A stretch of DNA of 64,000 nt from Chrysoporthe austroafricana (taxonomy: Eukaryota; Ascomycota; Sordariomycetes; Diaporthales; Cryphonectriaceae), in NCBI GenBank assembly GCA_001051155.2, contig JYIP02000002.1, positions 1,681,583 through 1,745,582 of the forward strand, in the 5' to 3' direction. The translations under genes were made by a program, and so were the position numbers. Shown here piece by piece: positions 10,479 to 21,138 of the stretch (position 1 is its first letter; each line of letters opens with the position of its first letter). The notes beneath the pieces were generated by a model. The model worked only from the letters and a program-made list of their open reading frames with translations, was not told the DNA's origin and did no database searches.

Positions 10479-11559
10479 TGTGTTCTTAAAATAAACACTG
10501 TGTCGGTGTGTAGGAATGAGCGAACTGCAAATGTGGATGTAGGTGCCGATAATAATTCAGACGCTACAAACAGACGTTAACAGTTGGAACAATGACACAT
10601 AGAGATGAATGCTGCGGATAGAACCACGTGCTTATGAAGATAGACAACCAGTGGGCTAGGATTCTGGCTCTTTGGGTTACGGCTGAGATAAAATACATTT
10701 CCCAGGGGCAGGGGAGACACTGCTGAAAGTGGCATTAGAAGCTGCCAAGGAGACTGATTTATGTGAAACATGTGGCACTCTGCAAGATATGTCCACCCAA
10801 TGGCGCCCACGACAAGAGTTGCGCTTGATGCATATTTTCGGCATATTTGTTGCACAGCCTGCTTCGTAGCGTGATTTGTTGGCAAAGAGATTGTCCAATT
10901 ATAGAGGTGCAAGATCGACCTTGATGCATCTTCCCCTGCTAGTATTTCCGCAGCCTGCTTCGTAACAGAGTTCGTTGGCAGCATGGTGTCCAATTGGAGA
11001 CAAATGAAACTAAGCTTGATGCGTATTTCTGCACACTCTGCACAGCCTGCTTTGTGGCATATTTTGTTGGCAACAGAGGCACCAGTCAGAAATGGTACAA
11101 CATTTTCTGCCTGGTCTTGTAATATGTGCCCAATATTTTCTGTCGGAGCATGATGACGTGGTTGGCCATACACCTCGAATAGGTTGAGTCAAGTATGCTG
11201 AGGAGGCAACTGGCTTCACTATGAATATCAAGAGAAAATTTCCAGCACAAACAATTCAATTCATCTACACTAGTCCTAGCAGCAGGAGGAGTTCCTTGAC
11301 GATCTCAATAAATTCACTATTCCGCATTATCGTGTTTCTAGACTTGCTAGAATTTAGAAGATGATTTTTAAGAGTCCTGGCAATGGTTGCCCACCTCCCT
11401 CTGCTAGCATCTGTTCGAGTGGGGAAGAATATGGTGATTATAATTATATGTTATACTCTGAAAAAGGTCTTCTGTCACCATTTTTATTAAAACCCAAACT
11501 CTACTCACTAGTATATAAGACAAGTCTATACATAAACCCAAGCCGAGGTCATTTGCTGA
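10479..11559. other. Intergenic with degenerate tandem repeat
   Basis: No convincing gene. A minus-strand frame at 10577-11173 (198 codons) runs through the tandem repeat listed separately and shows repeated LPTN-x2-TKQA motifs, but has no recognisable domain and Cys-rich low-quality sequence. The rest serves as leader for the AAA pseudogene and 3' flank of the PQ-loop gene. Confidence 0.5.
10757..11090. repeat. About four diverged 92-96 bp tandem units
   Basis: Units begin at about 10757, 10853, 10949 and 11041. Each contains CAGCCTGCTT, a T-rich TTTGTTGGCA, a GTCCAAT and a CTTGATGC element in the same order. The last copy is incomplete. On the minus strand the repeat encodes a recurring LPTN..TKQA peptide about every 31 residues, so it could be a fossil of an internally repeated gene. 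Confidence 0.7.
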
Positions 11560-12661
11560 TTAATTGTCCGAGCGGAGCAACGGGGTATGCTCGTCTCCAG
11601 TGCCTGGCCGCTCTTCGTTTCCCTGGCCTTGGGACCCGTCCTCCTGTTGACCATCATCTTCCTGATCGTCACTCTCAGCCCCCTTACCTCCTTTCTTCCA
11701 GTTGAAGTATAATCCCATCCCCAACACGACGCCCTGTAAAGTCGAGATGAACACATACAGGATCCACGCACTCCAGCCTTCCCATCCCAGGCGCGCCGCT
11801 AGACTCGCCGCCCACACATACCCGCCAGGCGTCTGCACGCACATCATGGGTATACTTAAGCTTCCCAGGCTCTTCAACTTGTAGGTCGTGTAGATCTGAG
11901 GGAAATATTGGATGGACGCTAGTGTGGTGGCCGTGACGCCAAGAGCATCAGCCCATTTCCAGGCTAGACCCGGCCGGGCGAGGATAATGTACGTGGAGGC
12001 GACTCCTAGTGCTACTACAAATAGTATGCAGATGAGGACGACGGTGACTGCGGAACGGTAAGACGGAGGTTCCTTATCCGTGTTGACGTCCAGCGTGTTG
12101 GGGGTGGCCTTGGGAAAGTAAACGAGAAAAAGAATCATTCTGGAAAGCTGTGAGCCTGTGTCCGAAGACGTCTCATCGCTTGCCTAACGAAATGCTCATT
12201 GAACCAGAATTTTCAAGGATAATAGTACACACATGATGCTGAAGCAGACCCATTGGACCGTGATCTGAGCGATCCCAAGCAGGCCCGCAGAGCAGGCAAA
12301 GCCGCTAATAGACCGACAGCATTCTATGGAAGTCCTGCTGGGAGGGAGCACAATGATATTGGCGAACGCTGATGTTGCAGACGTAGTGCCTAAGAGAACG
12401 AAGTATAGGGAGAGGCCGAAGGACTTCCCACGGGTGATGATGCGAAAGTGTTGGAGCAAGTAGGATAGTAGGATTCCGATGAGCAAAACTCTAAAAATCC
12501 AGGGCTGCGATTAGTCCCTGATAGCTTTACCTCCAGATATGACAGTTCCAGAGACTGTGCAATACGTACAAGCTGATGCCAAAGTTTGTGTAGTCGACAT
12601 CGTTGAGAGCTCTGCACTTCTCAGGTTGAGCAGCCCACAAGGCGGAGAACGCGGTCGACAT
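11560..12661 (-). CDS. PQ-loop repeat membrane protein
   Basis: A 309-residue seven-helix protein of the PQ-loop (MtN3/SWEET-like, cystinosin-type) family, whose members move amino acids or sugars across vacuolar or other endomembranes. Exons are 12570-12661, 12233-12490 and 11560-12139, with phases 2 and 2 matching at both junctions. The diagnostic motif is IQYFPQIYTTYKLKSLGSLS in exon 3, followed by PGGYVWAASLAAR; the first PQ-loop region in exon 2 is less typical, ending in a serine-rich loop. The protein starts MSTAFSALWAAQPEKC and ends in an acidic, glutamine-rich tail with EHTPLLRSDN, which resembles a dileucine vacuolar sorting signal. Substrate is not evident. Confidence 0.88.
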
Positions 12662-13405
12662 GATGGCAAGGGATGTAGTGGGCAGAGAGTTGGTTATTTA
12701 AAAACAACATCAGCTGCAGGGAAAGCGAAGAAATATGTCTTTAGTCGGGCAGAGGTGATGACTTTCAGATAAGAGAAAAACTACGCGTTTCGACCGGTGA
12801 CGAGGTGATCCGCGTAGTCTCAGGCTTGTTTAGCTCCAAACAGCGATGACATAGAAATTGTCAACTAGCTTGGATGTAGTATAGCGTAACAGATGCCGTC
12901 TAGCTAAGTGTCCAAAGCACAATTCGACAGCATTTCTCACGACTGCATTTTCTCATTACGACAGGCATATCTACGAAAGAGGCTCAAGAGTTTCACACGG
13001 CATCAGCGGCACTACTATTTATCTACCATGCCTCGGACTGATCGGGACGTCGTGATCAAGACTAGCTAATGCTAGAATTCCAGAACTAAGCGGAAGCACA
13101 CCGGTACGGTCCGGCATCAAGATTAATTGTCGATATGTCTTACTATGTGGCGTTCCAAGGACAGAGACATATAGACTTGGCCCAAGAGGGAACTTAGATA
13201 TAATTAGGAGGGCGACCAATCCTAAGTTGGTCGATTATTTGAATTTCTGGGTATCAAGCACCTCTATGCTATCCTTCTGCTGGCAGTCGAATTCTTACGG
13301 AAACGTAATCTGATAATACCGGGTGAATTACGAAATTGAGCTTCAAGCAGACACTAAGTTTAAGCAACCCCTTTCGGCGCACCCTAGTCAACCACATTGC
13401 ATATA
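12662..13405. other. Intergenic, AT-rich
   Basis: About 740 bp between the PQ-loop gene start and the transposon. No gene or RNA is recognised. It includes the promoter of the PQ-loop gene. Confidence 0.5.
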
Positions 13406-13420
13406 AGTTAGACGGGGTAA

Positions 13421-13497
13421 CTTCCGGCCACCCCCTACTTCCGGCCACCCCCTACTTCCGGCCACCCCCTACTTCCGGCCACCTACTTCCGGCCTGG
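13421..13497. repeat. Subterminal 17-bp direct repeats of the transposon
   Basis: The motif ACTTCCGGCCACCCCCT occurs three times perfectly, followed by shortened units ending in ACTTCCGGCCTGGGACC. Two related units occur in inverted orientation at the right end (about 15085-15122). Such arrays are candidate transposase-binding sites. Confidence 0.85.
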
Positions 13498-13559
13498 GAC
13501 CGGCCGGTGTAAGTTATATCTATATATATAATCATAAGGTAAGATTAGTCGATGGTGTT

Positions 13560-14997
13560 ACGTTAGGAGAAGGGATCATCATAATTCGATATCTCTCTCT
13601 CTATCAGAACTATCCGTTTCTCGATTAAATGCATTTTGAGCCCTCTGTATAGCCCTGATATCTGCAAACTTCGAATTTGGGCTTATATCGACCTTCCTTC
13701 TTTTCCTGGGCTTTGCATTCTCAGCCTGTGTTTTTAATGCTTATAAAAGAAGGTCTCGGAATCGGTTTCGATCTAGGGAAAGTAGGGTTCGAAAAACATA
13801 GAAAGCTTTATTCTATGCAGCACGACTAAGAGTCGAAAGCTAATGCCGATTTCTGTGCAATCGATGGTATAGATCTTTAGCCTTCCGAGGGGTTGAATAT
13901 ATATCTGGCTAGTCTGAAAAATCTTTCGATAGAAATTTAGGTTTTGTTAATTGCTTTAAACCTGAAATTGATACGGTTTGTTACTGTTATTGATTGTTCT
14001 CGAGGAGAAGAGGGCTTAAAAGTAATTTAGCTAGTCGGAAAGGCCAAAGACCTATTGCTTTCCATCCAGATATAATATTCTGACGAGAGAGACCTTCTTG
14101 CCGTGCCTGGTTATAGTTTTCGAGAAATTGGCATTTCCTTACGATTGTTGAATCCCCTTATTGGCTTATAAGGCTAAGCTTCTTCCTATAAGCTCTCTTA
14201 AGGGAAGAGAAAACGCCTAGGTGGAGAGGTTGAAAGACGTGAGAAGTATAAGGAGGCAAATATATCAATAGGATATTGTTCTGGAAGCATTCCTATATAA
14301 ACTCGTCTGTTATATAGCTGCCGTAGCCATCCAGAACTAATAGTCTGGCTTCCGAAAGATCTTCTGGCTGGCTGCCAGGAATGAAAATCTTCTTAAGCCA
14401 TTCGAGAGCTGCTTCGTTACTAGTCTAGCCGTTATTCGTAGCAAAGAGTTGCCAGCCTTTGAAAGGTTCTAAGAAGGTAGGAAACTATTGCTGCTATACG
14501 GTTTTGCCCTTGAAGATAACTAGAGGAAGGAGGTGGGTACCCGTAGCTAAAATGCATTCAAGGAACGACATCCAGGATTTCGACCCAGGGTCTTTTTTCT
14601 GGATTGAACGAGAAGAAGAGCTTCCGAGAACTAATCCGTTCTCTCCTTGGCCCTCTATTATCCCAGTTTCGTCCATATTCTATCAGTTAGCCGGCTTGAT
14701 AGCTTGGATCTGGGGAAGGTCGAATAGACGGAACCAAAGCTTTATTACTTCTGTTATTGTTCTATTGGTTCGAACCGAAACTATTTTCCGAGCTCTTTGA
14801 ACTTTAATATCTGGGTTTCTTTTCAGAAAAGCTTATATCCATCTCTTTCCGAGAGGTTGAGAGTCGCCTTTAATTTGCAATATCCTTTTAGCAAAAATGC
14901 CCTATTTTTTCGAGGCTTGTCGCTGAGATAGGCCGTTTTTGATAGCCTCAATAGCCTGGGCTAGCTCAGATTCGGTATATGGCTTCATAATAGTCAT
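13560..14997 (-). pseudogene. Fot1/pogo-type DDE transposase, RIP-degraded
   Basis: Reading from an ATG at 14997, the frame begins with an HTH_psq-like region (YTESELAQAIEAI, then QRQASKK followed by a stop at 14902-14904 where relatives have Trp). Another stop lies at 14832-14834. The DDE core is clear: MDETGIIEGQGENGLVLGSS (first catalytic Asp) from 14676, the PGSKSW segment, then near 14340 LVLDGYGSYI with the second Asp. The C-terminal part near 13600-13760 carries a basic Lys/Arg-rich segment and RAQNA motif. Nonsense codons of the TAG and TAA type recur, consistent with C-to-T/G-to-A mutation. Not functional. Confidence 0.88.
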
Positions 14998-15169
14998 ATT
15001 GAGGTATTGTAAAAATATGAAGGTATTCGGAATAAAATTGATCGAGAAAAAGCTATATAAAGAAAGGGGGTGGAAGAGGCGGTGTGGCCGGGGGTGGCCG
15101 GAAGTAGGGGGCCGGAAGTTACCCCCTCTAACTTATATATATACATTCTCAGCTTTTTTACCTTATATA

Positions 15170-15660
15170 GCCACCACAATTCAATACTTCTCAGAATTAG
15201 ATAATTCAATATCGCTCTCTCTATCAGAAGTATTCGCTTTTCGATTGATTGCATTTTGAGCCCTCTGTATAGCCTCGATACTAGCAAATTTGAAATTCGG
15301 GCTAATATCGATCCTCCTTCTCTTTGTCGGCTGAGAAGCTTCAATTTGAGCTTTTAAAGTTCGGTTTTCTTCTGAAGCTTTAGCTAGCTCATAATACATT
15401 TCCTCCCAAGCTTTTGAAATTTTCTGAATAGTATACGCTATGCTGATACGGTTCAAAATTGATACTGGTTTTTGTGGAACGGATAGTATAGATCTCTAGC
15501 TTTTCGAAGAGTCGAATATATATCCGGCCGGCTTGAAGAGAGGTTCGGGATAGAACTAGATGCTGTAAATTCTCGTTCTGAAATTGAACGTAATTGGATC
15601 TGGTAGCTTTGTTGACTATTTTCGAAAAGACGGCTGAGGAGTGGCTTGGCCAGTCGGTGT
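15170..15660 (-). pseudogene. C-terminal fragment of a second related transposase
   Basis: The minus strand from about 15660 to 15170 aligns with 14045-13560 of the neighbouring transposon. Shared features are the tail peptide with KRRRIDISPNFKFA and EAIQRAQNAINRK, and an upstream part in another frame (FSKIVNKATRSNYVQF), so at least one frameshift separates them. It has fewer nonsense codons than the first copy and lacks the DDE core. It abuts the right end of the first element, suggesting one element landed beside or inside another. Confidence 0.75.
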
Positions 15661-15874
15661 CGTGGGGAACAGGGATTCTGGCTCTAACCCTGGCCTGATT
15701 CAACATCTATGCCATTTTTCAAACCCTGATCAGGGTTTCTGTTATATATATAGGCTGTGCCCTTCTCTCGCCCCTTCTAGAAGACGAGAGAGAGGCATGG
15801 CCAGACATGTCCAATCTGGAGGTCAGCTGACCTGAGTGCCTAGAGGGTGCTTGAGAGAGTGCCTGAGAGCCTTG

Positions 15875-17249
15875 TCAATATTCAATAGGGTGCGCCGAAA
15901 GGGGGGGTGCGCCATAAGCAGGGCTATCTCTAGGCGGCCGTCTGGGCTTCTGGCCTTCTTCCGCAACAACAACAGCAACAAATTGACTGCTACTTTCATC
16001 TTGAACCAAACTAGTTCCCCTGGCATGGCCTTCATTTCGTAGAACCTTTCCCATTGTAGTGATTTCATCTCCATGTTCTTGCAGCTTTTTGTTCATTCGT
16101 TCGATATGAGTCGTCTTGAGATTGTCTGACCGAGCCTCTATTTTCAGAGATCGCAACTCTCGGTTTACGTCATCGCGAATCTGAAGAAGCCTGGGATAGT
16201 AGAACTCTATATGGCGGTCAGTCAACTTGATTCCGAATCTGAGGGAGAGCGACAGGCTTACCACGGTCCGAGAGGTATTGGTTAAACCCCCTCGAGTTCC
16301 TTTGACCCTGTCCCCCCAAGCCAGACATTCCAAGATTTGCCCGTAGTGTGTCCTGGAAGTGCTGCAATTCCTTCCTGGCACTGAGATTTAGGTTACTTTG
16401 AAGTCGGCCTTTGTTGGTCATCAGTCGTCTAAGTCGAGAATGAGGCGAGCCTTTGAGCAACCTCAAGTGCTGGTCGACATCCTGGCACATCGCCTGAAGA
16501 ACTTGGTTAAAGTCATCGTCTCCTCCCCAAGATATCTGAGACGCCTTGGACAAATTCGAAGTCTGGGAGAATAGTGAAGCCCCGTCAGATGTGCGGCTGC
16601 TATGGTATGATGCTCCGATAGGCGAGTCTAGCGGATACGGTGGGTCTGTATTAATTTGCTCGCAGTTCTCCGCACTGCTGAGCGTAACGCTAAGGTCTTG
16701 AAATACGGAAGTATCCTCAAAATGCCCGGATTGATTTGATGCGGAATATCTCGGACTTTGTATCGATATTGCTTCTGGAGTCGATCTTAGGTTCTTGCTT
16801 CCGTCTGGTTTGTTCTGAACAATATTCGTCAGATCATTATCATGTTCGCTGGACCCTTCTGGGGCGACACCAATCACCTCATATACTTCTCTCTCCATGG
16901 GGATGATATTATTAACCTCCACGCAGAGCGTCATCGGGGAGTTGGACTTTTGCATGATTTCTGCTACACGAGCTGCCTCTTGGATGTTACAGCTCACGCA
17001 TTGGAAACAAATTTGAGCGATTAATATTTGATCAAGACGCCTGAGTAAATGAGTAATTTCGAGGGCAGAGATTATTGACAATTTATATAGGGCCAAGCTG
17101 CAATACCAACGACCTGGCCTGGACAAGGGGGCATGGGGGGCTGAGCTGCAGGTCCGATGTGGGAAGCGTAGTGGCGCAGTGGTGGTGCGCATAATGCAGC
17201 TCGGTGTCAGCAGCGCAGATCGTAGTGGCCATGCATGTAGGTAGGTCAC
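15875..17249 (-). CDS. Hypothetical protein, 3' end lies in dispersed repeat
   Basis: Function unknown. A two-exon model, 16262-17249 and 15875-16206 joined across a 55-bp intron (GTAAGC donor, CTGAC branch, ATAG acceptor), gives 439 codons and the junction LSDREFYYPRLLQIRDDV. The central part is Ser-rich and polar; a segment near residues 245-300 (FNQVLQAMCQDVDQHLRLL, then RKELQHFQDTLRANLG) and exon 2 (RIRELRS-like NRELRSLKIEARSDNLKTTH and MNKKLQEHGDEITTMGKVL) look helical and coiled, as in the N-terminal regions of fungal STAND proteins. The final 40 residues are encoded by the repeat shared with 1475-1578, so the original C-terminus may be lost. The first 60 residues look non-coding in composition; the true start may be further in. 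Confidence 0.5.
15919..16026 (+). repeat. Second copy of the 104-bp fragment found at 1475-1578
   Basis: Same orientation as the copy at 1475-1578, with one three-base expansion (AACAACAACAGCAACAAATT). It overlaps the last exon of the hypothetical gene on the minus strand, encoding VQDESSSQFVAVV and following residues. Confidence 0.8.
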
Positions 17250-17369
17250 CTACAGTACCAAGTAATTCTCCGCGAGGCCTACGTAGAACATTTCACGTCA
17301 CCATGTTCTGGGTCAACATGACGTTCAAGCAATAGATTACGGTTCGGGGGATAATGCCCTGACGAGATT

Positions 17370-18397
17370 ATGGAAGATAATAAAGTGGACTTCAAGAAGC
17401 TGAGGGCCTATGCCGTTGATTCACTGAACGCTGAAGAAGACTTTCATTTCCTACGATTCGAGTTCCTGCAGCGACTCAACATCACGAGTCTTGAAGTCGA
17501 CCTCGCTCAGATAAAAAGTCGTATGCTATGTTCGCAGGACATAACTTCCGGAGATCTCGAGAATTTGAGGATCAAACTTGAGCATTATGGTGAGTGGATA
17601 CTAATTATTACGTTCGAGCCCTCCGGAGCCTTAGCTGGACGATTCGCAATATCCTCCTACTTGCGCTCGCACTGCTAATTCCAAAGGCAGCAACTGCGCT
17701 CCGCGACTACCAATATCTCCGCGACAAGAAGCCCCTGGGCGTGGCCGAGCGAACGGATCGCAGGCTACGCCTGCACAAGTACTTCCACTCGGCCTCCAGC
17801 CTCGTCGACCCATGGGACTCGCACTACTCCTACTTCCGGGATGAGGCCGACCACCCCCACGGCTCCACCCCCGACCCCCTCCGATCCTTTCTCCGGCGCC
17901 ACCTCCCCTCGCGCCTGACCTTCTCCCGCCACGAGCGGCTCGCGCGCGCGAGGGAATTCGAGGAGGGCGAGCTGCCGCGGGAGCTCTCGCCGTTCGTCGA
18001 CGGCCTCGCGCGGTTCGCGATAGCTATCGTGGGCGGGGTGACGCTCGTTGTGCCGATGATCGTGAGTACGTACTGCCGTTCTCAAACCCTGAGAGAGAAG
18101 ATTGAATTCCAACGCCGGGAAGGGCGATGAACCTTGGATTATGGCATGGGAAGACCATTCCGTTTCTTCCTGTCGGTGCAACTGCTAACTCTTAGGTGCT
18201 CTATAGTGACGTTGCAGCCTTCCGAGACGAAGAGCCTGGTCGTGACGTCGGTTGCTGTAGTGCTGTTCTCGCTGTTGCTGTCGTTCGGGATCGAGGTGTC
18301 GAACATGGAGACACTGGTGTCGACGGCGACGTATGCGGCCGTGTTGGCCGTGTTTGTAGGGACGATTTCGGGGGGCGGAGGGGGCGGTGCTTCTTAG
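17370..18397 (+). CDS. DUF6594 domain membrane protein
   Basis: A 261-residue fungal protein of the DUF6594 family, of unknown function. Exons are 17370-17589, 17691-18065 and 18207-18397. Intron 1 has a GTGAGT donor and a perfect TGCTAAT branch; intron 2 uses the GTACGT donor, because only that choice keeps frame and gives the family's conserved VPMIVMTLQPSETKSLVVTS. The N-terminal half is helical with FLRFEFLQRLNITSLEVDLA and the variable middle is rich in His, Arg and Pro. Three hydrophobic segments close the protein, at about residues 175-200, 210-228 and 235-253, before a glycine-rich end. A competing donor GTGAGT four bases upstream would shift the frame. Confidence 0.88.
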
Positions 18398-19117
18398 GCG
18401 GCGGGAGGGGGTCACGTCACGATGGCGAACTGCAGAGCGCAGTGGCTCCAGCCGGAAACTTGATCTTCCATTTGCCCCGCCCCTTAAGTGGACGACAAAC
18501 TCCTACGACAATACACTTTGTGATGTCCATACGTTCGTGACATCCAGCAGCAAAAGCCCCCTGGTCTGATCCCAAAGACATGCACGTTTCTCAACGAGTT
18601 TGTGAAACGGGTATAGTGCAAATGTCCTACTTATTTTTTTTTCCCCTGTGCTTTTCTGTGCTCTCTAGGCTCGTGGCAAGGCGATAGATGGTACACAACG
18701 AAGGGCAAGCCAGCTGGGAAACCGGAAAACTCCTCCCGCTATGCAGAAGTTGAAGTGGGCATGTGCAGAGGGCGGCCGTAAAAGAGGATTTGTACAGGTC
18801 GTGATGTGACGACGGGGGGAGGGGGATGAAAGGCATTCATTAGGGGGAACGAACTATACAGGGACAGGAAGTGAGAATTCCGAGAAATGTACCCTTGACC
18901 TGCCTTTCCTCCAATACTCATCAAACGTCCGTTCGTGAACCGCGTGTAACGCCAAGGGTCGGGGGAAGGGGGAGCTTGGTTCGCCCAGGCTGAACCTGAT
19001 ATACCCAGGTAGCGACCTAAGCAAGACAAATCGTGATAGAAGTACACTAGCATGTATCTTCTGTCGTAGACATATTAGGATTCATGGCGGTGTCATGATG
19101 CCATCATTCCATCTCGT
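18398..19117. other. Convergent 3' intergenic region
   Basis: About 720 bp between the stops of the DUF6594 gene and the TOS4-like gene. No gene, RNA or repeat is recognised. Confidence 0.5.
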
Positions 19118-21138
19118 CTAAGGCGTTCGTGGGCGCTTCCAATAGTATTGCTGTGCTAGGTGTCAGTTATTGCTTTTGTGGCGCACAGAGAGATATGGCA
19201 GTGATAGAACGTCGTGTCGATCTGGCAAAAAAAAAAAAAAATACAAAGGTGTGACTGCCTGCTGGAGGAGCACGGCCCACACGGACGGCAGTTGAAGTAG
19301 ACAAAGACGGGCCCACTTACCACATGGTGCTTTCGACAGTTGCGCAACGTCGGCTTCCTCAGCCCATCGACCACGGCCGCGCGCCGGTTCTCGTCGTCGT
19401 CCCTCTCCGGGACGTAATAGTACTGGCTCTCGAGCGGCTTGCCGTCGGCGTCCTTGCCCTGGCGCGGGATCGTGCCGATGCAGGTCGTGTTCTCGACGAT
19501 GTACCTGAGCTCATCGTGGGCCAGGCCGACCTTGTCGTCGGCGGGGAGGTTCGACAGCAGCGTCGACAGTGGGTTGGACGACAGCCGCGAGAACGCCAGC
19601 TGGTTGATGACGTGGTTGGTGACGGTCGCAACGTCGATATGGCCCAGGTCCGGCACGTACACGACCTCCTTGGCCTTGTCGTCCGCCGGCTCCCCGTGAT
19701 GGTGGTGGTGGTAGTTGTGGTGGTCGTTGTCAGCGGGCTGGGGCGTGGACAAGGCGTTGCCGCCGGTGCTGTCCTGGAGGGGTGTGGAGGCCGACTTGCT
19801 GGAGCGGTGGGAGTCGTTGATGGTGGGGCGTGGGGAGGAGGCGAATGTGCCGGAGCCGAGGCGGCGGCGCTTGGGCGAGGATGCCTTGAAGGAAGCCATG
19901 CGGCTGTTGAGGTCGTGGCCCCACGGGCCGAACGAGGTGATGACGGGGTCGTTCTCCTCGTCCGGGTCGTTCTCGTCGCCGGATGGGATCTCGCTTAGGT
20001 CGCTCGAGAAGCTCTTGCTGACGTCGGTGAGGAAGCTCTGGTCCGCCGTGGACGGGCGCCGGCCCGCCGAGGAGGGCAGGTCGGCGTCGTCATCCTCGTA
20101 GATCTCCACGCTCTGCTCCCGCTCGCTGGCGCTGGGCAGGTCGGACAGGATGCTGCTGTGCTGGGAGCTGGCCGGCGCGGGCCCGCCCCCGCCCCCGGCC
20201 AGCGACTGCTGCAGCAGCGCGTGGGCGGGCGTGGGCGACTCGGGGGAGCTGATGCGCGCAGTGCGGCGCAGGGGGCTGGACTGCAGCAGGGCGCCGACAT
20301 CCGCGTCCGCGTCGGCGCCGCCCCTGCCCCGCGTGGACCGCGGGGAGTCCTCCCAGCCGAGGTCGACCAGGCCGTCCCTGGCGTCCCGCTTGGGCCAGTG
20401 GACGAGGACGCGGGCGTCCTGGACGTCGAGCATGATCTCGGCGCCCTCGGTCTCGAAGGTGAGGACCTCGCCGCGGCGCATGTCGTAGGTGCGGCCCTGG
20501 CAGGACAGCTTGAGGCCGTTCCAGCCGTTGCACTCGACCTCGATCTTGTTGGCCTGCAGGGGCACCGAGGCGGGGACGTAGCGGGCCTTGACGTGCACGC
20601 GGCTGATGAGGCGGTTGGCGGACAGCTGGTAGTGGCTGGAGTTGGAGGAGCGGCCCATCAGGAGCGTGTCGCCGTTCTCGCTGAGCTCGACGGAGGGGAC
20701 GGCGGAGAGGGGGGCGCGCTCGGACGCGATGGAGGGGGCGCGTCTGGGGGGGCAAGGCGGGCCGGCGTCCGCGATGGTGGTGGTATTGGTAGTGATGCTG
20801 GCGGCGGCGGCGGCGTGGTTGACGCGTGGAGGCGAGGACGACAGGATGCCCGTGCTGGACGTTGGCACGGGCGTGGGATATTTGAGGTAGGCATGGCTGC
20901 TGCTGTTGACGGTGGCGGGCGGGGCCTTGGCCGACGAGCCAGGCCGGCTCGGGCGTCGCGAGGACGAGGCGTTGGGCAGCCCTGGCGAGGAGGACAGCAG
21001 CTCCAGGGGAGGGAGCAGCGCGGACTGGGACGAGGGCCGCCTCGCGTCCTGGTCCTGATCGCGATCCCAGGATGACGGCGGTGCGGTGGGAGCAGGCTGG
21101 CTGGAGGGGAGCCTGCTGCTGCGTGGCGAGAGGTCCAT
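19118..21138 (-). CDS. FHA-domain protein, TOS4/PLM2-like
   Basis: A 616-residue forkhead-associated domain protein resembling yeast Tos4/Plm2, chromatin-bound regulators of G1/S genes and DNA damage response. Exon 1 is 19321-21138; a 170-bp intron (GTAAGT donor, with a poly-T tract) leads to a tiny last exon, 19118-19150, adding QYYWKRPRTP, which completes the conserved C-terminal block that begins LRKPTLRNCRK. The FHA domain spans roughly residues 150-245, with MGRSSNSSHYQLSANRLISRVHVKAR carrying the Gly-Arg, Ser and Asn-x-x-Ile-Ser-Arg-x-His phosphopeptide-binding residues (described here in part). Long Ser/Pro-rich disordered stretches flank it. A basic SPKRRRLGS motif is a likely nuclear signal, and a His-rich run follows. 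Ignoring the intron would give a false longer tail. Confidence 0.9.

Larger units (their letters stand above)
13406..15133 (-). mobile_element. Fot1/pogo-like DNA transposon, degenerate
   Basis: A Tc1-mariner superfamily element of the fungal Fot1/pogo type, about 1.73 kb. Its ends are inverted repeats: the left reads AGTTAGACGGGGTAACTTCC and the right, reverse complemented, AGTTAGAGGGGGTAACTTCC, each flanked by a TA dinucleotide as expected for the TA target site. Next to both termini lie repeated GC-rich ACTTCCGGCC units. The transposase reads on the minus strand and is interrupted by several stops, so the copy is not autonomous. The interior is AT-rich while the ends are GC-rich. Confidence 0.9.

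Noticed and set aside
13406..15660. Two complete tandem transposons
   Set aside because: The second copy lacks its own terminal repeats and the DDE core; only the C-terminal part of a transposase is present.
15655..15715. tRNA-like sequence near GGGATTCTGGCTCTAACCCTGG
   Set aside because: No acceptor stem or D-arm can be paired and the T-loop consensus is absent.
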